Under the pieces are notes generated by a model. The model saw only the letters and a list, made by a program, of their open reading frames with translations, made no database searches and was not told the DNA's origin. DNA of 41,072 bases, from NCBI GenBank assembly GCA_023484045.1, contig JAMDAA010000007.1:1-41072 (forward strand), given 5' to 3'. Shown one piece after another: positions 23,656 to 32,226 of this stretch (position 1 is the first letter of the stretch; each line of letters starts with the position of its first letter). Both the position numbers and the translations under genes were made by a program. Origin of the DNA: Patescibacteria group bacterium. Its GTDB lineage: Bacteria; Patescibacteriota; Microgenomatia; Levybacterales; UBA12049.

Positions 23656-24690
23656 TTATTTTGAAGCTATTTTAAATCCTCTTAGAATATTATAGGCTTT
23701 TTCTTTAATTTCTTCGTCAACGTCGATTTTTACTATTCCTTTTCCCGGTTGACCATAAAGAACAGAAAAACCCAAAGGTGAATAGAGTAAAAATGGTAAC
23801 ACCGAAAGATCTTCTTCTCCGTTAACCTTGAGAATTAAATATCGATTTTTATCCAAAGATTTAAAAATCTCGTCGATCGATCTAAAAATATTCGGAGTTA
23901 AGCATCCGGGCGGGCTGGAAGCTCCGACAACTTTCTCTTTACCCGAAAATCCGATTTCTTTCAAATTCAAAAATTTAACTTTTCTTTCGACAAGAAAATC
24001 AACCACAGAAATTTTCGGCTTTAAAGATTTTGACAAAAAAGAATTAACAATATAATCCCCGACTGCTATTATTTTTTGCAAATCTAATCTTTCGTTCTTT
24101 AAGTAATTATTAAAATCTTCGATTAGGATACCAAAAGGATTTTTGAGTTCCATCCGTAATTTTTCCGAAAGAATTAATTTATTGTTAATAAATAAATTAT
24201 CTATATATAATTGCCCCTCTCTATTAATCTGTCCGTTTCTTATTCTTTCCGAAGAGATAGGTTTTCCGTCTTTTGCCAAAGAAAAAGGACAAATGATTAT
24301 TTCAAGTACTGGAAGATTTTTAATTTTCCTGTATTTATTAATAATTTTAGCGCCTTTTATTGTTTCTGAGGAAGTAAAAATCGCCTGGATCGATAAATTT
24401 TTCGAAAGTGTCGGTCCAAAAACATCATCAATTTTAATTATTTCTACCCTTTTTGATAATTTTTCTTTTGAAAAAAAATCAATAAGGTTTTTTACCCTAA
24501 CATCACAAGTTTCGATCCCATTATTAGATTTATTTTTTTTAATATATTTTTCGCTCGTTATTCCGATAATAATTTTTTGACTTTGAGAAAGCGCAAATCT
24601 CAAAAATTCTTTGTGCCCTTTATGAAAATGATCAAACGTTCCCCCGCAAACAGACAATTTAAATCTATACATGTTTTTTAATTTTTGCAT
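23656..24690 (-). CDS. Fusion of archaeal-type pantetheine-phosphate adenylyltransferase and GTP-dependent dephospho-CoA kinase (DUF359)
   Basis: Residues about 8-172 are an archaeal-type PPAT: GGTFDHFHKGH with the HxGH motif at 23-26 and ISSERIR near 165. Residues about 178-344 match DUF359, the GTP-dependent dephospho-CoA kinase of archaea: NPFGILIEDF, AVGDYIVNSFL, VVDFLVERK and VNGEEDLSVLPFLLYSPLG...YGQPGKG. The last two steps of coenzyme A synthesis would thus sit in one 344-residue chain. The longest frame starts at 24690. ATG 24672 fits the family start better and gives an 8-base overlap with the upstream gene, like the tkt/kinase overlap. No ATP-type CoaE is in the window. Confidence 0.87.
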   Translation of the reverse strand: MQKLKNMYRFKLSVCGGTFDHFHKGHKEFLRFALSQSQKIIIGITSEKYIKKNKSNNGIETCDVRVKNLIDFFSKEKLSKRVEIIKIDDVFGPTLSKNLSIQAIFTSSETIKGAKIINKYRKIKNLPVLEIIICPFSLAKDGKPISSERIRNGQINREGQLYIDNLFINNKLILSEKLRMELKNPFGILIEDFNNYLKNERLDLQKIIAVGDYIVNSFLSKSLKPKISVVDFLVERKVKFLNLKEIGFSGKEKVVGASSPPGCLTPNIFRSIDEIFKSLDKNRYLILKVNGEEDLSVLPFLLYSPLGFSVLYGQPGKGIVKIDVDEEIKEKAYNILRGFKIASK

Positions 24691-25516
24691 TATACATCAA
24701 TAATGTTTTATTTTTTACATCGACCGGATGAAAAGCGATAAGATGATCCAAAATCACCTCTTTTGTCCGATGTTTTTTCATATACCAGAGTTGAACTTTT
24801 TTAAAAAAGCTGTCAAACAATCCCCTGTTTTTTTTATTAGTATCTTTATATTTCAGCCCCTTAGTATTGATTGCATTGGGAAGAAATTTATTCACCCAAC
24901 TGTTAGAAGCTAAAAATTTTTGATAAGTTTTATCCCTGTCGAAAACAGGTTTCATTTGGGCAATTTCATGCGCAGTGTATAAATCTTGTCTGTTTTTTTC
25001 AAAATAAATCGCACTCTCATCAATTAACATATTGACACAGATTTTATTTTCAACACTTTGGTCATTTCTTTTTCGACGCAAGCCTAAAATTTCGAGCAAA
25101 AACATGATAAAAAAACGCGTCATCCAAAGAGTATTTTTCTTTGTGATTACAAATAAATCTATGTCCTCTTTTTTATCCGCGTTTTTCATTGCGACGGTTC
25201 CGCTTATACCGATTAATAAAACCGTCGGAATTTTTGATAAATATGAAACAACTTTTTTTGCGATTCTTAATTTAATTTCGCTTTCTTTTTCTTTTTCGAT
25301 CCTTTTTTGAATAATACTATCCCTATTTTCTAGAAAATAAAACTTGTCTTTTTTTGAAATTGGACTTGGTAAATTTTTAAGATTTTTGAAAAATTCTTTT
25401 TTATTTATTTTCTTCTCACTTATTAAAAATTTCCAAATTTCTTCAAAGGTTAACGGATAATCAAAAATATCAGAATATATAAGAGTTTTTAAAATTGATC
25501 TTTTTATGTTCAGCAC
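24665..25516 (-). CDS. Nucleotidyltransferase-domain protein with winged-helix-like N-terminus
   Basis: A Pol-beta-type nucleotidyltransferase signature is seen: ISGTVAMKNADKKEDIDLFVIT with Gly106 and Asp118/Asp120. The first 60 residues (SDIFDYPLTFEEIWKFLI...) look like a small helical winged-helix domain common at the front of such CPR proteins. The rest is helical and basic. A role in transferring a nucleotide to a sugar or protein is possible, but the substrate is unknown. GTG is the start; a TATAAT box ends six bases before it. Its end overlaps the CoA-fusion gene. Confidence 0.78.
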   Translation of the reverse strand: MLNIKRSILKTLIYSDIFDYPLTFEEIWKFLISEKKINKKEFFKNLKNLPSPISKKDKFYFLENRDSIIQKRIEKEKESEIKLRIAKKVVSYLSKIPTVLLIGISGTVAMKNADKKEDIDLFVITKKNTLWMTRFFIMFLLEILGLRRKRNDQSVENKICVNMLIDESAIYFEKNRQDLYTAHEIAQMKPVFDRDKTYQKFLASNSWVNKFLPNAINTKGLKYKDTNKKNRGLFDSFFKKVQLWYMKKHRTKEVILDHLIAFHPVDVKNKTLLMYNAKIKKHV

Positions 25517-25522
25517 GTCAAA

Positions 25523-25528
25523 ATTATA
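25523..25528 (-). promoter_or_regulatory. -10 box, leaderless GTG start
   Basis: On the minus strand TATAAT ends six bases before the GTG at 25516, which supports GTG as the true start. Confidence 0.7.
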
Positions 25529-25588
25529 CTACGATCAATTCAAAACTTCGAATTATAGCTACAAATTTTTAAAAGTGGTATATTCATA

Positions 25589-26257
25589 ATGCAAAATCTT
25601 ATGTTTAGATGTAATGTCCAATTTTACTCAAATACTCCCGACGATACTCATTGTTATCAAGCAGCGATTTGTATGGTTTTAAAATATTTTTTGTCGAAGA
25701 AAGAATTTGACTGGAAAAAACTCGAAAAACTTTCCGCTAAAAAAAATGGGTTATGGACTTGGCCAACACAATCATTAATTAATTTCCATAAAATGGGTTT
25801 TAGCATAATAGACATGGACAATTTTAATATAGAAGAATTTATTAAAAACGGAGGAAATTATTTAATCAAAAAGTACGGAAAAGAAGTAGGAGAAGCACAA
25901 ATAAAACATAGTGACATTGAAAACGAAAGAAGAATTTATAAAAAATATTTAAAACTTAATCTTCATCAACAAAAATTACCATCGATTAAGGATATCAAGA
26001 ATTTATTATATAAAGGGTATTTAATCATCTGCAACGTTAACTCAAAAGCCCTAAATAATAAAAATGGATATTGCGGTCATATGGTAGTCGTATGCGGATA
26101 TGACGATAAAAATCTATATCTTCATGACCCTGGTTTACCACCGCTTAAAAATAGAAAAATTTCTTATCGATTATTTAATAAAGCCTGGGGATACCCAAAT
26201 AAGGATGCAAATAATTTAACTGGTTTCAAATATCCAAAAGGGTACTCGAGAATGTAA
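25589..26257 (+). CDS. C39-like papain-fold peptidase
   Basis: The papain-like triad can be placed as Cys22 (THCYQAAICMVLKYF), His164 (GYCGHMVVVCGYD) and Asp180 (LYLHDPG). The pattern is that of the peptidase C39-like family (C39_2), which includes bacteriocin-processing domains and unattached cytosolic forms. No signal peptide or ABC domain is attached, so it may act inside the cell. The 222-residue protein is full length. TATATT stands four bases before the first ATG, so ATG 25601 may also serve. A stop-codon hairpin follows. Confidence 0.75.
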   Translation: MQNLMFRCNVQFYSNTPDDTHCYQAAICMVLKYFLSKKEFDWKKLEKLSAKKNGLWTWPTQSLINFHKMGFSIIDMDNFNIEEFIKNGGNYLIKKYGKEVGEAQIKHSDIENERRIYKKYLKLNLHQQKLPSIKDIKNLLYKGYLIICNVNSKALNNKNGYCGHMVVVCGYDDKNLYLHDPGLPPLKNRKISYRLFNKAWGYPNKDANNLTGFKYPKGYSRM

Positions 26258-26272
26258 AGGTGTAACCTTTAC
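26254..26272 (+). terminator. Hairpin overlapping stop codon (terminator-like, no T tract)
   Basis: GTAAAGG (26254-26260) pairs with CCTTTAC (26266-26272). The TAA stop at 26255-26257 is in the stem. It is the same stem as at 2898-2916. Confidence 0.5.
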
Positions 26273-26295
26273 GTGTCTTACTATTATTTTAATAT

Positions 26296-27702
26296 CTATT
26301 GGCCATATTGTTTCAGTACTTGAGTGACTCCTTTTGAAAGGGTTTCGACCGCGCTTTCGGGAGATGTATTTTCGAGGATCGATCTAACCGCGTTTCCAAG
26401 ATAAGCATTCATCTGTTGGTTTAACCCGTTATCGTCCGTATCGGAAGCAAAAAAAGAAGATTTCGCAATCGAACCTTGACTCACGAAAGGATAAACGATC
26501 GTGTTGTTTTTTAGACTGTCCGCGAGATCAACCCTTGCGTATGGTTCACCGAAAAGTCGGGTTTTCGATTGTTCTGTAAATAATTTTTGTTCTGTCTCTT
26601 TTTTAGACAAAAATTTCATAAGAAGCATCGCCTCTTTTTGATGTTTGCTTTTAACCGACACTCCCTCTGTCCAATAGCTTGCGATCGTCATCTTTCGATC
26701 GGGCAGATACGGGACGGCGACTACTTGAAACGGTAAATTTTTATTCAACGCTTGTATCGTAAATATGTCCCAGGAATAACCGAAGTACATCGCAAGACTT
26801 CCGTTTGCGAAAGCCAAAGTTGAAGAATCGAGAGTCGAATCCCACACGCTTCCCCCTCCTTTTGCAAACGACGTATAAAATTCGAGCGAATCACTCGCTT
26901 TTTGCGAGGTCGCCGAAATATTATATAAGTCAACTCCATTTTGTACAAAAAGAAGCGAGATAATATCCGGTGCATGAACAATATTATCGTAAGTGCCTAT
27001 CGCAGCCCCGGAAGTTTTAATTTTTCCCTTTTCATCTTTTACCGTTAATGTTTTTGCTGTTTTGATAAAATCATCCCAAGACTTCGGGGTCTGCGCGCCC
27101 GCATCCTTAAAAATCTGTGTGTTTATAAAAAGGGATAATGTATCTATTTCGAGTGGAATCCCGTAAATCGCGCCATTTTTTATCAGATCTTGTTGCGTAA
27201 CCGGATAAAAATTTTTCTTGAATTCATCGGTCGTTGTAACATCACTTGACATCGGTAGTAAATATTTCGAAAGCTCGAGCAACCAAGTATTATGGAATCT
27301 AAAAATATCAGGACCTGTATTACTATTTATTCTCGTAACCAATCTTTCCCTGTATTGCTTTTTATCCATTTTTGAATATTCGACTTTTATGTTCGGGTTC
27401 TCTTTTTCAAAATCCGAAATTATGCCCTGAAAAACCGAAGGCTCTTCCCAAAGACCCCAATAAGTTAAAGTAACTTTCTCGTTTTTGCTTTTCGAAAAAA
27501 GCGGTAACACAAATTGAAAGATGACAAAACCGATTACCACTAAAACTACTATTCCTAAAACAATTTTAATTATGTTTGCTAATGAAAATGGTCTGGATGG
27601 GGATGGAAGCGGTGGCGTTTGATCCGCTTCCTGCTGCGGTTGAATTTGGAAACCTTGTTGCGATTCTCCCGTTGTATTTTGGAATACGGTATTTTCGTCC
27701 AT
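26296..27702 (-). CDS. Membrane-anchored extracellular solute-binding protein (family 1)
   Basis: A Gln/Pro-rich cytoplasmic head (residues 1-44) is followed by one transmembrane helix (about 45-67). A family 1 solute-binding domain then begins VTLTYWGLWEEPSVFQGIISDFEKENPNIKV, typical of sugar-binding proteins of ABC importers. Other marks are GPDIFRFHN, YGIPLEIDTLSLFIN and ALLLMKFL-like helices. It has a membrane anchor instead of a lipobox Cys. No permease or ATPase of an importer is next to it, so transport partners lie elsewhere or it only captures ligands. It is divergent from the VanW-like gene. Confidence 0.88.
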   Translation of the reverse strand: MDENTVFQNTTGESQQGFQIQPQQEADQTPPLPSPSRPFSLANIIKIVLGIVVLVVIGFVIFQFVLPLFSKSKNEKVTLTYWGLWEEPSVFQGIISDFEKENPNIKVEYSKMDKKQYRERLVTRINSNTGPDIFRFHNTWLLELSKYLLPMSSDVTTTDEFKKNFYPVTQQDLIKNGAIYGIPLEIDTLSLFINTQIFKDAGAQTPKSWDDFIKTAKTLTVKDEKGKIKTSGAAIGTYDNIVHAPDIISLLFVQNGVDLYNISATSQKASDSLEFYTSFAKGGGSVWDSTLDSSTLAFANGSLAMYFGYSWDIFTIQALNKNLPFQVVAVPYLPDRKMTIASYWTEGVSVKSKHQKEAMLLMKFLSKKETEQKLFTEQSKTRLFGEPYARVDLADSLKNNTIVYPFVSQGSIAKSSFFASDTDDNGLNQQMNAYLGNAVRSILENTSPESAVETLSKGVTQVLKQYGQ

Positions 27703-27709
27703 TTTTTAT

Positions 27710-27717
27710 AGTATAAT
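27710..27717. promoter_or_regulatory. Overlapping divergent -10 boxes
   Basis: TATACT on the minus strand (27710-27715) ends seven bases before the ATG of the solute-binding gene. TATAAT on the plus strand (27712-27717) ends five bases before ATG 27723. The two boxes share bases, so only one can be occupied at a time. Confidence 0.6.
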
Positions 27718-27722
27718 ACCAA

Positions 27723-27743
27723 ATGGACACTCAGTTCAAATGA
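27723..27743 (+). CDS. Six-codon upstream ORF coupled to VanW-like gene
   Basis: ATG-GAC-ACT-CAG-TTC-AAA-TGA encodes MDTQFK. It starts five bases after the plus-strand TATAAT, so it is near the 5' end of the mRNA, and its TGA overlaps the ATG of the VanW-like gene (ATGA at 27740). The VanW-like gene has no Shine-Dalgarno, so reinitiation after this small ORF is a sensible route. This is inference from position. Confidence 0.4.
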   Translation: MDTQFK

Positions 27744-29173
27744 AAAAAGCTAAAAATAAACAAAAACCGTCGACAAAACATAAAATATTAGCTTTTCTTA
27801 AAGGAAGTTTCTGGTTTTTGATCGGTGCGACTTTAGGACTTTTCTTTTGCGTCAGTTTTATTTTTATAATCTTCCGAAATATTCATAAAAATGTTGTTTA
27901 CCCCGGAGTTATGATCAACGGAATTAATTTTGGCCACAAGACAAGAGAGGACGTCAGAAGTTTTTTTGCAGAAAAAAACCATAGGACCGAAGACACAAAA
28001 TTTGTTCTTACCGATGGTAAAGAAAACGTTGTAATAACTGCAAAACAATTAGGTCTAGGTTATGATGAAAATCTATTGGCAAATCAGGCATACAGCGTTG
28101 GCCGAACAAAAAATTTATTTTCTGATATCGCAATAATGTCTCAGGCCTATATAAATGGTGTTAATTTGTCCCCTTCCTATCATTATTCAGACCGTTATTT
28201 AATGGACGCTTTATCGCCGATTGTAAAAAAATTAACGATCGCGCCAAAAGATGCGTTATTTAATTTTCAAGACGGGAAAGTAATCGCGTTCCAACCCTCG
28301 AGTAACGGACAAGAAGTCGATATTGATTCGTTAAAAGTCGATTTATCGAGTAAAATTCCTGGAATTATCTCAACAGAAAAACCATTAACAATCGTGCTTC
28401 CCTTAATCATAAAAGTCGTCGAACCGAAAGTCACGACAGAAAAAGCTAATAATCTCGGGATAAAAGAGCTCGTCGCAACCGGCACGTCGCTATTTCAACA
28501 TTCGATTCCAGAAAGAATTCACAATATTACGCTCGCCGCGACAAAACTTAATGGGGTCTTAATCGCGCCGAATGAAATTTTCTCATTTAATAAAGCGGTC
28601 GGGGATATTTCTGCCGCGACGGGCTACAAACAAGCATACGTAATCCAAAGCGGGAAAACTGTTTTAGGAGATGGCGGCGGAGTTTGCCAAGTTTCGACGA
28701 CTCTTTTTCGCGCGGCGTTAAACGCGGGTCTTACGATAATCGAGCGAAACGCTCATGCTTATAGAGTCGGTTATTACGAACAAGATTCTCCGCCGGGATT
28801 CGATGCAACTGTTTACGCACCGAGCGTCGATTTAAGATTTAAAAATGACACAGGAAATTATTTGCTTATTCAAACATTAGTAGATCAAGAAAATTTAAGA
28901 CTTACTTTTCTGCTCTATGGAACAAGGGATGGAAGACAAGCGGTTATCGACACTCCTGTTGTTTCGTCGCAATCTCCCGCGCTTCCGCCAGTTTATCAAG
29001 ATGATCCAACGCTCAAAAAAGGGATAATAAAACAAGTCGATTTTTCTGCAAACGGAATGAATACTTATTTTACAAGACGAGTGACAAAAAACGGAAAAAT
29101 TATTATTTCTGATAAATTTGTGTCGAATTTTCAACCATGGGCCGCGGTGTATTTAAAAGGAACCAAAGACTAA
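27740..29173 (+). CDS. VanW-family protein with peptidoglycan-binding-like domains
   Basis: A short basic tail and one transmembrane helix (residues about 20-45) lead to two putative PG_binding_4-type domains (about 60-235) and a VanW domain (about 240-400). VanW has FSFNKAVGDISAATGYKQA, GDGGGVCQVSTTLFRAALNAGL and HAYRVGYYEQDSPPGFDATVY. The VanW domain occurs in cell-wall proteins near vancomycin clusters and in many wall-modifying proteins; its activity is not firmly known. Protein should face outward. It heads a five-gene plus-strand run with gaps of 3-18 bases. Confidence 0.92.
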   Translation: MKKAKNKQKPSTKHKILAFLKGSFWFLIGATLGLFFCVSFIFIIFRNIHKNVVYPGVMINGINFGHKTREDVRSFFAEKNHRTEDTKFVLTDGKENVVITAKQLGLGYDENLLANQAYSVGRTKNLFSDIAIMSQAYINGVNLSPSYHYSDRYLMDALSPIVKKLTIAPKDALFNFQDGKVIAFQPSSNGQEVDIDSLKVDLSSKIPGIISTEKPLTIVLPLIIKVVEPKVTTEKANNLGIKELVATGTSLFQHSIPERIHNITLAATKLNGVLIAPNEIFSFNKAVGDISAATGYKQAYVIQSGKTVLGDGGGVCQVSTTLFRAALNAGLTIIERNAHAYRVGYYEQDSPPGFDATVYAPSVDLRFKNDTGNYLLIQTLVDQENLRLTFLLYGTRDGRQAVIDTPVVSSQSPALPPVYQDDPTLKKGIIKQVDFSANGMNTYFTRRVTKNGKIIISDKFVSNFQPWAAVYLKGTKD

Positions 29174-29179
29174 AACACG

Positions 29180-29653
29180 ATGAATAAAATATTAACCGTT
29201 GAACAGTCAATCGATATTAGTAAAGGATTGAAACAAAAAGGTAAAACTATCGTTTTGGTTGGCGGCTGTTTTGACATCCTTCATATCGGTCATGTCAGGT
29301 TTTTAAACGAGGCAAAAAAACAAGGAGATTTCCTCTTTATAATACTTGAAAGTGATGAAAAAATATGCAATATAAAAGGAGAAAACCGCCCGATAAATAA
29401 TCAAGAAGATCGGGCCGAAATACTTTCTAATCTTAAAATGACTGACTATATTATAAAAATTCCTCTTTTGAAATCCGATAATGACTATCGGGATTTAATA
29501 ATTCTGTTAAAACCTGATATAATCGCAACTACAAAAGGCGATCCCAAACGTAACCTAAAGGAAAAACATGCAAAAGCGATTGGGGCAGAAGTTGTCGATG
29601 TTATCGAAAAAATCGAAGACCAATCGACGACAAAAATCGCTAAATACATCTAA
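29180..29653 (+). CDS. RfaE/TagD-like nucleotidyl (cytidylyl) transferase
   Basis: The HIGH motif of the cytidylyltransferase family is in VGGCFDILHIGHVRFLNEAKKQGD (residues 27-50). ENRPINNQEDRAEIL follows, and DQSTTKIAKYI ends the protein with an ST-rich motif as in RfaE C-terminal and TagD-like enzymes. It should activate a phosphorylated sugar or alcohol with CTP or ATP. Substrate unknown; an envelope precursor fits the operon. It starts six bases after the VanW-like stop, with no Shine-Dalgarno. Confidence 0.88.
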   Translation: MNKILTVEQSIDISKGLKQKGKTIVLVGGCFDILHIGHVRFLNEAKKQGDFLFIILESDEKICNIKGENRPINNQEDRAEILSNLKMTDYIIKIPLLKSDNDYRDLIILLKPDIIATTKGDPKRNLKEKHAKAIGAEVVDVIEKIEDQSTTKIAKYI

Positions 29654-29656
29654 TCT

Positions 29657-30127
29657 ATGAAAAAAATATTAATACTTTTTGGGGCATTGTTCGTAATCGC
29701 GCTTTTGGGCAGCTATTTTAGTAATTATTTTAAAACTAATTCTTTTCCGTTTATGAAAACTCCGAGTGTTACGATAAAAAGCCAAAAATTTTCTGTTACC
29801 GTTGCCAAAACACTTAAAGATACAGAAATCGGACTCTCCGAAAAAACATCACTTCCGCAAAATCAAGGAATGTTGTTTGCTTTTAAGGATCCCGGGTTTT
29901 ATCCTTTTTGGATGAAAAAAATGAAATTTCCGATCGATATAATTTATATAAACAAAAATAAAATCGTAACTATTTTTGAGAATGCCGCAGTACCGGATCC
30001 TAAAACACAGCAAATCCCAATATATAAACCAGAGACTCAAGCCAACATGGTTTTAGAAATAAATGCCGGTCTTTCAAAAAAATACGGATTTAAAACCGGC
30101 GATGAAGTAAAAACAGAAAACCTTTAA
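29657..30127 (+). CDS. DUF192 family membrane-anchored protein
   Basis: An N-terminal transmembrane helix (residues about 3-23) is followed by a DUF192 domain: TLKDTEIGLSEKTSLPQNQGMLFAF, then FWMKKMKFPIDIIYINKNKIV and MVLEINAGLSKKYGFKTGDEV. The M-x-F-P-I-D-I/V-x-F/Y segment is the family's core. DUF192 proteins are small extracytoplasmic proteins of unclear role. The gene starts three bases after the cytidylyltransferase stop and ends four bases before tsaD. Confidence 0.9.
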   Translation: MKKILILFGALFVIALLGSYFSNYFKTNSFPFMKTPSVTIKSQKFSVTVAKTLKDTEIGLSEKTSLPQNQGMLFAFKDPGFYPFWMKKMKFPIDIIYINKNKIVTIFENAAVPDPKTQQIPIYKPETQANMVLEINAGLSKKYGFKTGDEVKTENL

Positions 30128-30131
30128 ATCG

Positions 30132-31169
30132 ATGAGAATTTTAGGCATCGAAACTTCTTGTGATGAAACCGCGGCTTCGGTTATCGAAGCAAATTCGAAA
30201 GATAAACAAACAAAAATAATATCAAATCTTATCGCATCTTCTCTTCCCTTGCATTCAAAAACCGGCGGGATAATTCCTGAAGTCGCCGCGCGCGAACAAA
30301 TAAAATACATGATTCCTGTTATAAACAACGCTTTAAAAAACGCGAGCTCAACCCCAGGGGTCGAGCATCAAAAAATGATTGACGCGATCGCGGTGACTGT
30401 CGGACCGGGTTTAATCGGCTCACTTTTGGTCGGAGTCGAAGCCGCAAAAACTCTCTCTTATGTTTGGAAAAAACCGATAATCCCCGTTAATCATTTAATT
30501 GGTCACGTTTATGCTAACTTTATCAAGGCCTCTCGTGAACAAAACGAGATCGAATTTCCTGCTCTAGTTTTAATCGTTTCCGGCGGACACACAGATCTAG
30601 TCTTAATGAAAAATCACGGCAATCTTAAATTAATCGGTGGAACTTTAGATGATGCGGCCGGAGAGGCGTTTGATAAAATCGCAAGACTTTTAAATCTTTC
30701 TTATCCCGGAGGACCAGCGATTGAAAATGCGGCAAAAAAGGGAAACGAAAACACATTCAATTTTCCGCGGCCGATGATAAATTCTCGCAATTTTGATTTT
30801 TCCTTTTCCGGCTTAAAAGCAGCTGTTCTTCGCGAAGTGCAAAAAATGAAAAAGATCGACCAAAAAACAGTTTCAAATATCTCGGCTAGTGTTCAAAAAG
30901 CGATTATTGATGTTTTGATCGATAAAACTTTGAAAGCCGCGGAAAATTACAAAGCAAAATCGATTCTTATTTCCGGCGGTGTATCTGCAAACGAACTTCT
31001 CCGAAAAAGTTTAGAGATCAAAAGTTATGATTTAAGAATTAAATTTTTTGCTCCGGAAAAATTTTTATGCACCGACAATGCGGCGATGATTGCCACCGCG
31101 GCATTCTTTAATTACAACCCCATTCACTGGAGCAAAATCAACGTGAACCCCGAATTATATTTTAAATAA
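30132..31169 (+). CDS. tsaD: tRNA N6-adenosine threonylcarbamoyltransferase TsaD
   Basis: TsaD transfers threonylcarbamoyl to A37 of tRNAs that read ANN codons. The 345-residue ASKHA-fold protein begins MRILGIETSCDETAASVIE, with the metal-site motif VNHLIGHVYANF (residues about 116-127) and SGGHTDLVLM. Its GGVSANELLRK and CTDNAAMIA motifs near the end complete the active site. The partners TsaB, TsaC and TsaE are not in the window. It lies in the VanW-like operon, an unusual neighbourhood but common in packed genomes. Confidence 0.97.
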   Translation: MRILGIETSCDETAASVIEANSKDKQTKIISNLIASSLPLHSKTGGIIPEVAAREQIKYMIPVINNALKNASSTPGVEHQKMIDAIAVTVGPGLIGSLLVGVEAAKTLSYVWKKPIIPVNHLIGHVYANFIKASREQNEIEFPALVLIVSGGHTDLVLMKNHGNLKLIGGTLDDAAGEAFDKIARLLNLSYPGGPAIENAAKKGNENTFNFPRPMINSRNFDFSFSGLKAAVLREVQKMKKIDQKTVSNISASVQKAIIDVLIDKTLKAAENYKAKSILISGGVSANELLRKSLEIKSYDLRIKFFAPEKFLCTDNAAMIATAAFFNYNPIHWSKINVNPELYFK

Positions 31170-31175
31170 TTGTGC

Positions 31176-31181
31176 TAAAAT
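31176..31181 (+). promoter_or_regulatory. Extended -10 box, leaderless start of rmuC
   Basis: TGC-TAAAAT ends six bases before ATG 31188, so rmuC can be read apart from tsaD. Confidence 0.68.
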
Positions 31182-31187
31182 AGATCC

Positions 31188-32219
31188 ATGTCCACTGAAG
31201 TTGTAATTATCGTTTTTATTGTTGCCGGATTCGCCGCGATATTATACTTTTTGAATAAAAAACTGTCTGAGATGAACAAGCAAAAACCCGATGAAGCGCT
31301 TTTGGAATGGTTAAAAAGCATGCAATCAACTCTGGATAAAACAAACAAAGCCGTAAACGAAACGCTCCACACCTCATCTGTACACATGGTAAAAACTTTG
31401 CAGGAAAACTCAAAACAATTAAACGAAAGACTCGACAAGGCGGCCGCCGTAATAAGGGATGTCGGAAAAGAGGTTGGACAAATGAGTGAAATCGGCCGCA
31501 ACATGAAAGAGCTCCAGGAGTTTTTAAAAAGCCCAAAACTCAGGGGCAATATTGGCGAACAAGTTTTAAAAGATTTAATATCTCAGATGTTTCCGAAAAA
31601 CAGCTTCCATTTGCAGTACCAATTTAAATCAGGCGAAAAAGTCGACGCGGCAATCCAAACCGATGCCGGAATTTTACCGATCGATTCGAAATTCCCGATG
31701 GAGAATTTTCAGAAAATGGCAAAGGCGGAAAATAAGTCCGATGAACAGATTTATAAAAAAGAATTTACAAGAGACGTTAAAAAACATATCGACGCGATTT
31801 CGAAAAAATATATTCTGCCCGAAGAGGGGACAATGGATTTTGCGTTGATGTATGTACCGAGCGAAACTGTTTATTATGAAATAGTTAGTGAACCGGATGT
31901 TTTAGATTACGCAAGAAGATCCAGGGTTTATGTTGTTTCTCCAAATACTTTATACGCCCATTTACAAACAATTCTTTTATCCTTTGAGGGAAGGAAAATC
32001 GAAAGCCGTTCGCGCGAGGTCTTCAAAATGCTAAGGGCTTTGCAGATCGACTACACAAAAGTTGACGAAAACATGGGGGTTTTAGGAAAACATATCAATA
32101 ACGCATCATCCCAATTCAGCAATGTATTAACTGGCTTTAACAGGCTTGGTCAAAAACTTCAGTCGACTCATTCTTTAGAAGACAAGATCGAAAAAGAACA
32201 GCTCAAAATCGAAGATTAA
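31188..32219 (+). CDS. rmuC: DNA recombination protein RmuC
   Basis: A single N-terminal transmembrane helix (about 3-23) and a long coiled coil (about 30-110) lead to the RmuC core. That core has LKSPKLRGNIGEQVLKDLISQMFP, PIDSKFPMENF and FALMYVPSETVYYEI, which form a restriction-endonuclease-like fold. RmuC restrains rearrangements at inverted repeats in E. coli, which is notable here because the genome carries many palindromes. The 343-residue protein is complete. Confidence 0.95.
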   Translation: MSTEVVIIVFIVAGFAAILYFLNKKLSEMNKQKPDEALLEWLKSMQSTLDKTNKAVNETLHTSSVHMVKTLQENSKQLNERLDKAAAVIRDVGKEVGQMSEIGRNMKELQEFLKSPKLRGNIGEQVLKDLISQMFPKNSFHLQYQFKSGEKVDAAIQTDAGILPIDSKFPMENFQKMAKAENKSDEQIYKKEFTRDVKKHIDAISKKYILPEEGTMDFALMYVPSETVYYEIVSEPDVLDYARRSRVYVVSPNTLYAHLQTILLSFEGRKIESRSREVFKMLRALQIDYTKVDENMGVLGKHINNASSQFSNVLTGFNRLGQKLQSTHSLEDKIEKEQLKIED

Positions 32220-32226
32220 TTTTTAA

